This document shows positions 35,134 to 47,410 of a DNA stretch of 64,000 nucleotides, piece by piece. Position 1 is the stretch's first letter. Every line of letters begins with the position of its first letter. Made by a program: the position numbers and the translations under genes. The DNA is from Nautilus pompilius. Lineage: Eukaryota > Mollusca > Cephalopoda > Nautilida > Nautilidae. Below the pieces are notes generated by a model that saw only the letters and a list, made by a program, of their open reading frames with translations, was not told the DNA's origin and made no database searches. The stretch spans positions 1 through 64,000 of the forward strand of contig JACATO010001002.1 in NCBI GenBank assembly GCA_018389105.1, given 5' to 3'.

Positions 35134-37779
35134 AGAACTACTATGTTCATCTAAAATTTATTTCCGACTACAGGGTTAACCTAATGAGATAAAATTATCC
35201 GGATTTTGTATAAGGACAGATGAAGAACGATGATATTTGACCGGTATTATAAAACACTTCGTAATATGACATGGTAAATGTAAAAAAAAAAAAAAAAAAA
35301 TTGTATTTAAAATGCTATTTTACAAAAATGGCAGAGCGTCACATTCGTCATCCATATATGACAGCGAAAGGGCCACTTAATTTTCTGGAAGTACGACCGT
35401 GTCATTCTGACAGTCTTGGACACGGCCCTGAAGCTGTTCTGATGTCCAGCCCCACTGTTCCTAGTTTCTCTAGAGTTACCTTAGGCTAATGATGATGGCG
35501 AAGTGACTGTGGTAGATTTCATCGATTATTGCCACGTCTTCTCTGGGAAACGTAGACGTCCGTCCATTATAATGCTCTATCGGCAACAGTGCTTAGCAAC
35601 AAGACGACCGACGGCAGAGTGGTCTATGCAGAGTTTTCCGCCTGTCTCTACAGGAAAGGCCAATCAGTTATTCTAATTATCTCATACTATACACTAGCAA
35701 TTTTGGACACGCACAACCTCAAATTTCTACTGCTGAGCGCACGTTCAGATGGCAATTTTATACTTTCATCATCCATAGCCAATAAGACGTAGATGCTATA
35801 CAAATCCGCCAAACGCACGAGGTTTTTTGCCAGAATTAAAGCTGAACCATCAAATCTTAGGCGTGATTTGACAAGACTCTACAACGTTTTTATTTAGTTA
35901 GCACAAAAGAAAGCGCGTAGAAAGATTATAAAAGCTTGTAACAATTTGTATTTTAAAAGATTGAGTGGTGCTTTTCTTAATAATTAAGGCTTCTGGGCCT
36001 GTCGACAGCATTATCTACAGTCTTCAGACCTACGAGTCACAATTATAAAATGGCTGACACTCCGCTTTATATGAAGACACCCCGTCCCCTCTTTCGGGCT
36101 GTAGAATTGCTGTCAGATGATGTTCCGTGTCTTATAGTTGCAGGATCCACATCAAAACTCCCAATTTTTTCTGCAGTTCCCAACAACCAAGGCAGAAGAC
36201 GATATTAGCTGAAGGCTTTTGTGTTTGCGCCAAAGAACTTTAGGGCTATCGGCGAACGTCTGTCTTAAAACGGTGGCGGGGAAGAGTTAACAGCCATGAA
36301 GTGAATCGACTTAAAACTGCATTGATAAACATTTATTTTTCTTGCTGCGCTTTTGTCGAAGCCACGAGGTCTACCGATAAAAACTAAACGAAAGGCCGAG
36401 TTTAATGGGCCTCGTTGGAGAATTCCATAATTCTAGAAGCAAATTTCTCCTATGCGCATCCAGAGACCAAGATCCCTTTAAATAAGAGTACGGTTTAAAC
36501 GCATCACTAAATCCACTTGCTGTTTTATCGAAGCTGTATCGGACTAAGTTCGGACGCTAGGACAACTGTACGTACTCACCTGTTAACTCGTTCACCCCAG
36601 ATGGGCCAGCCACCACGAGCAGAGACGGATACGCCCCTTAACTCACAGCCATTTCACACCAGATCTAGCTGCACACAGGTCGTTTGAAGCTGCGGTTGAC
36701 CAGCGCTGATTAGGTCTCTGGACAAAGCTTACGTCTGTTGTTATGGAAAGGACAGACAGTATACCACTATGCTACTTCGACGGACGATTTTCAAGAGACT
36801 CCAAAAAGAAAACGATGCAAATTAAATATATATATATATGTTCTGCTGGGAGTCGAAAACTTTTTATCAGCGTGTACCATGTATACTGCACAGCACAAGT
36901 GTACGTTAGATTGCGGTATTTTTAGCGAAATATCAGTGAAGGCCGGAAACTCTAGTTACAAATGTATTGCTGCGATACTTGCGTAACGCTATAGTTGAAC
37001 TAGTGCACTCCATCAAGACAGTCAAATGATATCGTTGCGAGTAAACCGAATTCTTACCCGTCTCTGGTGAAGTGAACCAATCTCGCACTGACACATCACA
37101 TGACTTGCTCGAAGAATGGTTCACCACGTGTGCGCTATAGTCCAACTTGATACGATGGTGCGAGTTAACTCAACACTGCTCCATTAGTTATTAAAGTAGC
37201 AAAACCCGAGTCAGTTAGATAAACATCTAGGAACCGAGTTAACCCATCTTCAATTATCCTGAGTGTTTTCTAATCACTTAGAATATAGATATATTTAATC
37301 AGCTTGCAAGTCGTTAACATGTAATATGTTAAGTTGAGACGTAAGCGCAATTACATCGCTGTTGGATCTCATGTAAAAGTCTTCCGTATTTGTATTTTTT
37401 CTTTAGCTGGTAAACTACTGGGCGGCATTAGGCCCCAAGGTGGTTTTATCTTAGAAATGAGAACTAACGTGTGCAGCCTGCCAAGCGCAATACGCATTAA
37501 CCACGTTACGTTGATAACTATCGGGTAGGTAATCTTGTGATTGCTTTACACTTGATGTAGCCTGAGCCATCACATGGTTCTAAGCAGACATGTCCTTTTT
37601 TTCCACTGTAGGCAGGGCTCCCAATTTCATCTTTTATGGTTCCTTCAAGAAATTAAAGGCAGAGGAGACCCTGTCACCTCACCCGGTTGGTCCGTTAATT
37701 TAACCAAGGACATCAAAAGAAAAAAAAAAGGGATTTTTTATTTACTTGATCATCTAAAACCCTGACGATTCATAATAAG
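35134..37779. other. Intergenic, no gene recognised
   Basis: Frames at 35271-35489, 35589-35792, 36738-36986 and 37334-37528 (all plus) have no recognisable domain. A (TA)n run lies near 36826-36839. A minus-strand splice-donor-like AACAGGTGAGT occurs near 36575. Confidence 0.45.
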
Positions 37780-38096
37780 GAAGCCATAGAAAATGTACAA
37801 TAATGTTCAAAACCAACAAACAGTAGCAAGACCCGTAGATACCGAGGCCAGTTGTTCGCAACCGTCATATTAAAGCGGGCTGGCCATAAGAAATATACAT
37901 CGTACAAATGCATGGTGTTTTCCAGATAAGTGTAACAGCGGATTATGTAAAACCCTCTCGGGGATATTTTGGTCAGGGTTAGTACCTCTAAATTTGCTGC
38001 TTGTACTATGGTTAAAACAATTCCATCATTTCTCAGTCCTGCTTTTCCTAACTTAAATTTAGATTTTATTCGATGTTTGTTTTGAAAGAAAATCAT
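37780..38096 (-). pseudogene. Tc1-type transposase fragment
   Basis: The minus-strand frame (ATG at 38096, 108 codons) contains YTYLENTMHLYDVYFLWPAR followed by FNMTVANNW. This corresponds to the helix, WPAR motif and third catalytic block of Tc1 transposases (FLExNxxxxLPWPARSPDMNPIENLW). The residue where the catalytic glutamate is expected is replaced, and the second block is only hinted at by ISPRGFYIIRC, where NARPHxxxIV is usual. No helix-turn-helix, no TIRs. This is a short dead fragment that happens to remain open. Confidence 0.45.
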
Positions 38097-38684
38097 AGAT
38101 TTTTTTGTGTGTGTGTGTTTTGGATACAGTACTTAAAACATGATTTTGATATCAGATTCATGTATATATATATAGAGAGAGATTATGTCATATCAATAAT
38201 TCAAATCTAACTTGTGAACATAGACATTCGATTTTAGGTTAGTTACACTCGGAAGTCACATTGTCAAACTAATCCCGCGGTACGTATCAAAGTAATCTAT
38301 AAATGTTTCAGAAACGCATTAAAGATGAGTATGCCGGTATAGAAATTGTTTTACGGGTTTTTGTATGCCAGACGCAATGAATATTATACGAAGTTACAAT
38401 CAATATACCGACAGGGTTATTTCGATTCATAATGCAGAAGATTCAACCGACGCCTGGCGAATGTCCGTTCGTTACAGCGCAAGGCTACCAGACAGGTGCT
38501 TGCACAGCTTTCCGCTCGCCTTTACCATCTCCGCGAAAGGGGCGTTGAGAAATCTGGAAAGATTGCTGAGGTTCTAGGCAGCTTTCGCCATCGTTGTAAA
38601 TCGCAAACGGCTTTAAGAGTCGAAACCGCGAATTCAAAGAGTTAAAAGCGCTTATGCTAATGTCGAAGCAACTACGACACTTAC
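38097..38684. other. Intergenic, nothing recognised
   Basis: Contains short GT (38106-38119) and TA/GA (38162-38181) runs. A plus-strand frame at 38365-38577 is unrecognised. Confidence 0.45.
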
Positions 38685-38829
38685 CTTTTGGATGTGCTCC
38701 CAAGAATGTGGGGAAGTCCTTGAATAAAAGGCAACCCGATCTGAGTCGAAATAATTGATGAGCTTTAATGATTACGCCGTCTATTTCTTCGCTAGAATAA
38801 CAGCAACGATCGCAATGTAATGTGTGATG
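38685..38829 (-). CDS. Possible internal exon, unrecognised
   Basis: On the minus strand this 145-nt open segment is bordered by an acceptor-like GGATTTTTGCAG on its 5' side and by a strong donor, CAAAAG then GTAAGTG, on its 3' side. It would encode 48 residues plus one base, starting HHTLHCDRCCYSSEEIDG, with four cysteines or histidines close together. I recognise no family and no matching flanking exon. Good donor sequences occur by chance many times in 64 kb, so this is only a candidate. Confidence 0.15.
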
Positions 38830-38991
38830 CTGCAAAAATCCTTATTTGATGATCACGTGAGCAACTCTACGCGATCTAGTTTTCTAGCAGAATTATCTTC
38901 GAAAGCGCTCCGCGGAGTTAGGAACAAAATTCGGTCTGCGTACATTTTTCACCTTGTCTAGAACCTCTGATACATTAATTTTTTTTTACAA

Positions 38992-39266
38992 GAGCGGAGT
39001 GGTGGTGGTCCAGTGATTATCGAGGAACTGCTCAGGTTGATGACCGTAGTTCGAATCCCCGTCGGAACTAGCCCGGTCGGTTTGGCGATCCACTTTAGGT
39101 TTTCTCGTCACCATTCTTCACCAGCCGACCGTGCCGGTTTTCCGGCCTTTTCTCCGCATCTGATGAATAGTTTCCGTACTCCCTAGCGGAAAATCCTGGC
39201 ACTACGTATTTCTACTGGACTTTTCTCCGTTGTATACATCGGTGTACGGCGCACGTTAAAATTACG
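38992..39266 (+). repeat. tRNA-derived SINE, about 275 bp
   Basis: The head has a clear A box, TGGTCCAGTGATTATCG (39006-39022), and B box, GTAGTTCGAATCCCC (39046-39060), at proper tRNA spacing. A body of about 200 bp follows that includes a GCCGGTTTTCCGGC inverted repeat near 39134-39147. It ends around GCGCACGTTAAAATTACG. The pattern of pol III promoter head plus unrelated body is that of a SINE. Head similarity is closest to the Glu/Asp type of tRNA by eye; I cannot assign the family. The tRNA fold itself looks degenerate, so it is not a functional tRNA gene. Confidence 0.6.
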
Positions 39267-42200
39267 TAAAATAATTCTGATACACGTGCACTTAAGAACG
39301 AAAGTTTAAAAACCGAGACTGCGTTGATCATGAGAAATAAAAAGTACAGAATTGCACAAGCCTAAGATACTTTGAACACCGTCTCTTTGAAAGACTCCGG
39401 GCAGGTTCAGCCTTTAGAGAGGTGTACCAGCAGACCTGACTACATTTACCTTGTCTACCAACTTTGGGTCGGCTAGGATTGTTCCATCAGCGCATACTGT
39501 AGGCTAGAATAATAGCACGTGGTTTGAACTAGAGGGATGGGGGAATCAAGGTGACGCGATGCTGTCTTCTTCCCGGCGTTAAAAAAACAAACATTTCCAA
39601 CAGATTAATTTACTCCGGTAAATGAGACCACAAGTAATCTCGAAGACAGACAGGTATTAAATACATTCGTTATTTTAAACGTGCGAAGTATTCAAGAGTA
39701 GAATCACCGGAAGAAGATTCGCGTGCGCTTCGACTAAGATGGAGAACGAGACGACAGGGAAATTAGGCCGCCATCCTATACGCGGAATCTGCAGGTACAT
39801 CATGGTTACTCGCGAGACGGAAGTTGTTTTCTGATTCTTCACCTTCGTCGGTTGTTAGAATGAAGTGACGAGCCGTTTCGTTCGGTGAAGACAAAGGTGC
39901 AGGTGCGACAAAACGGCGCTACCGAGCTCGGTAAGAGAGAGAGAAATAAAAACGGACATGGCTGAAATGTTCTCGAAATGCAACGATGTACTTAATAAAT
40001 AGATGGAAATTCCAGGCGACTGCTAGAAACTGATCGGAAAAGAGATAGAAACCACAAATTAGATGGTGGCATCTGGGAAGAAAAATTAAAGATCCGGCTG
40101 CTATGGTCAGAAGTTTCGCATTATCTTGGAAATTTATCAGAATCCACGTCCCAATCACCGGCTCAGGTAGCGGACGCTGTACTTATGAATACTTCCGGGG
40201 TATACTGGGGTTTCACTCCTCACATTTTATGAGACCTTTCCGGAAATTGGGTATTTAGTTGCATATCAGATATTAAAATGTCTCTTTTACTCATATTTCC
40301 GTTCAGTATGTGGAAAAACTACAAAGCAGAACATACCTCAGCGGGTTAGCCGTAATATTATTATGCAAATTTAATAGGTTTAATTCGAATTTATCGAGCA
40401 AAACGACAAACTTTTAGGATGATGCAAAATTTTTGGCCATGGCTCTACTCTGTGTTGCATAGCTGTCACGAGGAAAAGACTTTCTGGAATTTATAGAAGG
40501 TGGTTTTCGTTATAATTTAGGGATTCCCATCATAACCCGTTTAGTACAGAGACACCTACAGGTAGAACGGCCGGCTTCGTGACGATGTCATGTTCGTCAT
40601 ATAGAAAGAATCCATGAAATTCTGTTAAACTGGTCGATAAAAATTAACTTGCGGAAAGACATCGATGTTATTATGTGTTTTTTTTTTTTAATTGTTTTTC
40701 CCTTTTTTTAAAAAAAATTTAAACCGTTTTCGGTTACGACTCAGCCCTTAAGGACATTCTGTACATCTTCTAGAGACTGAGGTGAGCTGTTAGCGCGTCG
40801 GCCGAAGTTGTGTATGGCGTTCGTCGTTAGAGCCTGAAGAAAACGTTCTGGCTGTCGGTCTACTGTAACCTTAATTACTCCCCCGGATCAGTTAGATCGA
40901 GAAGAAAACCATCGTAGAAAAATAAATACCTGTTAATTTAACCTCTAAGTTGTTTTCACCTGTAATTATCAGCGAATTTCGTTAGTTATTTAATTTGTGT
41001 CCAACTGTGTATATTTTCCTTCTCGCTCTCTAAATAAAGGCTTTCTTGTTGTTGTTTTTTTTAGTATATGTAAATATAAATTAGTTATGATATTTAATTG
41101 ATTCCTATTTTGTTAATATTAATACCATGTAGACTTGACAAAGTGTTGTTTCCCTTGCTCTATATAACAAATAAAGCATTTTAAAATTCCTTTTTTTCTC
41201 TCTTACTCCAGGAGATTAGAAGCCGTCATGGATACTCTTTTCTAAACCCAGTTATGCTACCACTATCTTATTTAATTCTGTCGCCAAAATGTTTGTTATT
41301 ATCAAAACGTTCTGATACCTTAGGCTTAACGGTAATGACCACCAGTATACCTAACTATAGTCAACCACCTGCTTTCAACACTTCACAAGTTTAATTCTTT
41401 CGCGTATTTCAAAAACTGCTGTCGTTATCTTCACTCAAACTTCTAGTCTACCATTCCCGATACCAGGTGAGTCTAATACTTTAGTCGTCCACTGTGATTG
41501 TAAACGCTTAAAACACGGAACAGTCCACCAGAATTTGCGACGTTCTTTCCTTTTACGAATACGTAATAGAAACTTGAACAGGAGATTCCAGAGAAAAACT
41601 CTGAGGCGTGTGACAGGGTGGGCCCCTACTGCCGTCGAATTTTTTAGAGACGCCGGCCGATCGCGGACAAGACCCGAAGGACTCATCCTCGGGAAAAGCT
41701 GTGCCCCATCCTCTCCTTTCCCCGGATGGGCTTGTCTAATAAAACCGGAGTTCCGAAGTTGACAGTTCCATAAAAGTTGGTTTCATCTCGGTAACTTTGA
41801 GGAAAGAAACATGTCCTCTTTGTCCGGGAAGTCTTAGATCCAGGGCTGTGATCTTTGTAGTTTGAAGCAGTGTTCATGTTCACTAGGCAAATGCTTTTTT
41901 CGTCACATTAATATCCCAATAAGATTCCTATTACAGGTTTCGGTTCGGCGGCCTCCAGAAACATAATATAAGAATTCTATGCTGGTGCTATTTCGAAGAT
42001 CCTCTACTTCCAGCTAGCGACCACTGATGAACTAGTTATGGCCATAAAACGTCGGGCAAACAAATTAACTTAATTGTAAGAGCACCACACACAGGATATA
42101 TTCCGATTTGATGTATTCAAGTTTTTGTGGCTCAGTAAACAAAGAATATATTGCTAGATATAATTTGTGATCTGTACATCAGATATCACCTCAAACCTGA

Positions 42201-43759
42201 CACATTACACCGAATGTTAAAATGTATTCGTTAGTTTTACCGTGGCAAACAATGTAGCACAACTCCACGGTGGGAAGAGGGGCACAGCGGACAGCCAAAC
42301 TTTCATATTTGATTATAACCTTAACATTCTACCCCTTGATTAAGAGTTCGCGAGACGTTTATTCCAAATACTGCGAGGTCTCTCCGAATCCCACGTTTAC
42401 TGCATTGTACGACTTAAAAAAGGAAACCTGTCTCTATACGAATCGATTACCATTAATAACGTCGCGATAGTTTTCGAGTCACTTTAATGGCGTCTGTGGA
42501 GGAGGGACGAGTGTCAATCCAGTGCTCCATATCGATATTCAGCCTTGGCTATTGAACGCAGATTAAATTAAACGTTTCTCGGTGCAAATCGCTCCCCCGG
42601 ATCGCCTATAATCGAGCCCCAAGTTTGTTTGTGTTTTTTTAAAAAGAACCTTTGGCGTTCGAACACAGTAAAAGCGATCAAAAGTCTGTAGTTATCGGAC
42701 TTCTTAATGTCGTTAAGCGCTCGGTGGCGCCAAAATTCAGCCAACGCTGATAACTTCGACCTGTCCACTTGCGTCGAGTTGTCATTTCAATACCAAGCCA
42801 TGTGATCTTTAATATACAGAATTACATTCTCCTTACTACTTTCTTTTGCACACACCCCCCCCAAAAAGGCATCAGAATTAGAATTTAACCAAACTACGAC
42901 ATCAAAAGTCCGGCTGACTATTTACGACAACTGATGGAAGCTTTGAAAAGTAAGATATCAACGATTAATTTAATTAGCAAAGCGAAATCTGATAAAACGA
43001 TTGGCTGTGATTAATGAGCTATCGAGTTTAATCTTTCTTTGTTTTATTTAACATTAACTTTCTTTCCGATTTGTCGTGATTATTCACACCCCCCCCCCAC
43101 CGCATCAATCCTGTGTCGCTGTAATTATTGAGACCGTAAATCAGTTTAAAGACCAAATTGATAGCAGTGAAATAGGAAACTTTTCTTTGTGGTACAACAT
43201 CCCACCGACCCCCGCACCGAGATACCAGATAAAGCGAGGCCGAGTAACGATCGGCTCTCTCACTCTTCCACACCGGCCAATCCCGTCTTAATAAGTCTCT
43301 CTGTATAATTTACTTCCAAACTGCACGATATTTTTAGCAAGATATTTTCAGAATAAACTCTTGTAAGCGAATATTACAGAGTTTAGAATGATATGCGGTA
43401 TCGCCGCTAATAATGGGGGAAATTGGGAGCCTGACTATATCTTCACTCGTTGCATGTCAGAAAGACGATGGCGCATAGCAGTGATGAGGGAGCGAATGGT
43501 GGATGCAATAAAAGTCCAAACACAATATTACCGAAGAAGCGGAAGAGGAATTAATGTTTTACAAGCGGTTATTTAGTAGCCCTTATACACGGACAGATTT
43601 AAATAGAAATGGAAAAAAGAGGGGAAAAAACAACAACAAAAAAGGATATTTACTGGTAATAATTATGTTAATCTGATTCGGGTTTCAATGTATACCTAAA
43701 ATTAATTTAGATATTGCTGACTGTCCATCACGTCCCCACTCCCTCGTCGCTGCCTGTAT
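39267..43759. other. Intergenic, no gene recognised
   Basis: About 4.5 kb without a known gene. At 39705-39810 an ETS-like CCGGAAG precedes a short ATG frame (39740) with a donor-like CTGCAGGTACAT, a possible first exon but very weak. 40780-40870 shows an A-box-like word without a B box. 41435-41883 has overlapping frames on both strands. 42568-42768 (minus) is an unrecognised open frame. Confidence 0.45.
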
Positions 43760-43940
43760 AATAGCTAGCGAGGAAAGAACCCTTCTCCCTCAAACAAACG
43801 GAGTGTGTTGGGTTAGGGGACAGCAGCACCCGGACAAGAGATGGCGAGTACATCCCCGCACTGGCGCTGAGACTCCCTTAGATCTCCCAGAGCGGACCAG
43901 ATAGAATAGCTAACGAGGAAAGAACCCTTCTCCCTCAAAC
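43760..43940. repeat. 36-bp direct repeat pair, 145 bp apart
   Basis: The 36 bases at 43760-43795 recur at 43905-43940 with one mismatch (GCTAGC versus GCTAAC). The core is GAGGAAAGAACCCTTCTCCC. The 109 bp between them are not repeated. This may be two copies of a short duplication. Confidence 0.85.
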
Positions 43941-45494
43941 TGTCTACACGAAGCGATGCTGGGTACTGATAATTCTCTTTCTTTGGGGGTGGGAACGTTG
44001 TGAGGGACCCTAAAGACGACAGTTCTTTCCTTTACGAACCTTTTCTTCCTATCCCACCTAGAATTATTCTGGCCACCTTCCTTATTAACAACAACAACAA
44101 CAACAACAAAGATTCCTATACATCTATCAAGATGAAATCAGTGCCCGGTATTTACCATTTTCCTCTGATTTCCCAACCCTACGGCTTCTCGAGCGAAGGT
44201 ATTCTAATGAGGCAGTTTCTAGCATCAAACTCCGGAGGCTTTCGAACAGGTGAGCTAACATCTACGTCCACATCCGCATCTTATTTACCTACAGTTTTCT
44301 CTTACTTTTTTTAAATATACGGTCACTTAGCTGTGCAATCTAACCAAAAGTAGTAATAATAATGATAATAATGGTACGCATCAACACGGCGGATTTCAAG
44401 CCACGGGTTGTGACATCTATCTACTCTTCTGGTTCTCCCTCTGTATTAGTTTACTTAATTTAACTAAACTGCGGCTGACAAACTCTCGCTTGTAAAAGCA
44501 GAATAGTTAGGGTGTGGAACGAGACGTCAAAGCAGGAAACCCACTGATACTGTAGGGGGAGGCAAAAGGAAGCGGAGCAGAACCCTGCGGACAGACCGGC
44601 CGTTATCGAATGGACCACCAGAGGGGGTGTTGCATCTCTAGGCCCTCTCGCGACGAGGAAATTAGCCGCGCGGGGAAGGGCTTGACGACACGCCCGCTGT
44701 GATACCCCCACTTTTGTTCGATCGGGTGCTCAACCTGTTCATATTCTGTTTCTGCTTCATCTTAACCTTCCTTTCATCACACATTTCGACAGAAAGTTAA
44801 AACGTCAACACTCAACTAGCAGAAATCCTCGATCACAGGGGCTGTAACCTGGCCGACTCGATGTTCATGTATGTGGTGTCACACGGTGTCTAGCTATAAA
44901 CATCTACTGTTGACTACCTTGTGTGCACCAAGTTACCTACAAATATACACGTCCTTCAACTGATCCCCAAAGACGTTGCTACAGCTTTAAAAATATAACA
45001 GTTATTATTAATAACATCGCCACCTATATTAAAATTTTATAAACAATAACATAAATGTTTGTCTCTAAAAGTTCCTATCTCACCTCCTTTGCAACTCTAT
45101 TAAGAATCATATGTACAATTTTGAATGCTTCATCCGTTGAAGAGGAGAAGAATAGATGTCCCAGCACGTCTCTCGCGGTTGTGTTTTTGTTTGTTGGTTT
45201 GATATACTGGCAGATATGTTACTATAACATATGAGATCTGTTTAATATTAATGATAAAGAAAGCTTTATTTAGTGAACGGAGTTTCTGATCTGTAATCAT
45301 CTGAAACTTGAAAAGTCCGTACCGATAAACCAATCCCCTATTTCGGTCAATGCGATTACTCACGAACAGACGTCATGCAGATATCAGTTTCTACATTACA
45401 CGTATACACTACTCATCTGCCATTTAGACAGATCATTGCACAGCATCATTTTTTAAAATTTCTCAGGCTTACTTACGCATTTCAGTTGTCTCCC

Positions 45495-45496
<2 letters not shown>
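43941..45496. other. Intergenic, no gene recognised
   Basis: Includes an (AAC)n run at 44092-44109 and a GC-rich stretch at 44500-44715 that can form a GGGGGT/ACCCCC stem (44627 and 44702). A GC-rich minus frame at 44460-44711 is unrecognised. Confidence 0.45.

Positions 45497-45561
<65 letters not shown>
45497..45561. repeat. (TG)n microsatellite
   Basis: 65 bases of uninterrupted TG. Cys-Val frames over it are artefacts. Long alternating purine-pyrimidine DNA can adopt the Z form. Confidence 0.97.
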
Positions 45562-45562
<1 letters not shown>

Positions 45563-47191
45563 CACAAAGAAAATATACGTTTTGTGCTGTTTCTGTCATA
45601 TTTTTTTCCCCAATTTGCGCGTGCGCATACGAGAGGAAACCTCCTGGTGTCAGTTTTCTAAACCACGCAGGGAAGTACAGGATTCTGAAGCCTCTGGTAT
45701 CTAATCGCGGTAAATTATGTAATCACGAGGCTATATATATATTAGTATTGACCCATTGATGCCCGTATTTAAAAGCAAACACACAAGCTTTTTTTTGCTA
45801 AGGTTAACTCAAATTCTAGACTAATATATTTGCCTGACATTTAATGGCAGACACTGGCCGAGACTTGATTTGTTGGATCCTGTATATCAATCTCCGCCAT
45901 TGTTAATGGCCAGTGAGGTTTCGTTTTTCTTTATAATGCTTGTACAAGATATTCGGTTTATAAGACTGCGAGGCAAACCGGAAAGCGTTGATGCTTTAGA
46001 ACATGACTGCGCATAATCGGTAAAACAAGATAAATGGGAATTGGTTTATCGTAAATAATCAATAGAATTCGGTACGAATTGCGGGCTTCCGACCCAACAA
46101 TATTTACGGGTACTTTTGGCTTTACAAAAGAAGAAGAGAATAGACACTGAGACTATGGCTCTTCTGCTTCAGGACGTCTCCTCCCCTGACCCCCGGCCTA
46201 TAGGATCGCCTGCATTGACATCAGAAGGCATTCTATTAGTGGCACTCCAGACGAAGATCGACTGAAACCTCATTTTTTTTTGTTTTATAACTGCAGATGA
46301 AAATGAAAAAAGAATTTAAGCTGGAGCCCGATTGCTATGGTTAAATATTGTAAAGGGTCAAGATGACTTCTTTGGGACAACCATCAGATTAATATCTATA
46401 GCCTCACACGAAGAATGTTTCCTCTTTAAATAGCGTTTTCAGATCCCCTTCTCTTTTGAAAGCTTGATTTATGGTGTGTTGGAACCGTGTGACAAACGTA
46501 AGTGATCGATGCTTAACGAAGTCATACCGGTATAGCTGAAATAGTAACCAACGCAACGATGAACTGCTGTATGAGCCCAAATCGATTTTAATTCCGGTCG
46601 CCTAGAGATAGACGGAACGCTGTTCGGAAGATGCGTATAGGGGACCAGAGATTTCAAATTGTGTTTATTCATATACGTATCCACTAGCAGGCGTAGATGT
46701 CTACTCCACTAAAATATAATCAAACGAGTGTAGAGTAATTATCGATGAAAAATGTCGTATTTGACAAGTGTTCGAAAATATTCCTTTTGCATGTTTCTGT
46801 TTAAAAAAAAACAGAATCGTATTCTGATATTTATGCGACTATATTGACTAGAACTTGATTTGTTATGGAGTAGATTTCACTGGTGAGTCCACAGTAATTG
46901 CCACCAGTGGGGGGCTGGCTGTGTCTATATCACGTCCTTCGCGTGCCAGTAAATGTGGTGTGTAACGTTCGTCCCTATCAGTAAATGAGAGTAAATGCCA
47001 AGTAAATTTGGACCTTATTCAGTCAATACTTATGGAATCTGTCCCATATTTCTAATAAACGAATGTCGATTTAATCGATTACTTAGCTAGCGCCAGCTTT
47101 GCTTCAAAAAGCTTCGTTGTTTCAGAAATTGCTACACGAAACCAATCGATAAAATATAAGCATCAGTATCAATCAATGAAAACCCAACCAC
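45562..47191. other. Intergenic, nothing recognised
   Basis: No recognisable gene, transposon terminus or long repeat. A short (TA)n run lies near 45731-45741. Confidence 0.5.
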
Positions 47192-47410
47192 GTAAGAGGC
47201 CGGCAGTCCACTGGATAGACGACTGAACTGCCAAGGCCGGGGTCCGAGTTCGATTCCAGCTCCGCTTTCCTCTCGAATGCTAAAATTCTAATTGGGATTT
47301 TCCCTGCTTTGGTAGGAAGTGTCAAGGATCTCGTGACGCAGAATCGGCAGTGCTCTACCTGCTTCCATTGCAAAGACTGGTGGTGTACGACGCAGGAAAG
47401 AATCCTCAAA
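47192..47410 (+). repeat. tRNA-derived SINE, about 215 bp
   Basis: An A-box-like CGGCAGTCCACTGGATAGAC (47201-47220) is followed at tRNA spacing by a strong B box, GAGTTCGATTCC (47246-47257). The body continues to about 47405. The head differs clearly from the units at 38.99 and 49.66 kb, so it is a separate family or subfamily. The minus-strand frame here (47173-47409) is a by-product. Confidence 0.5.
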
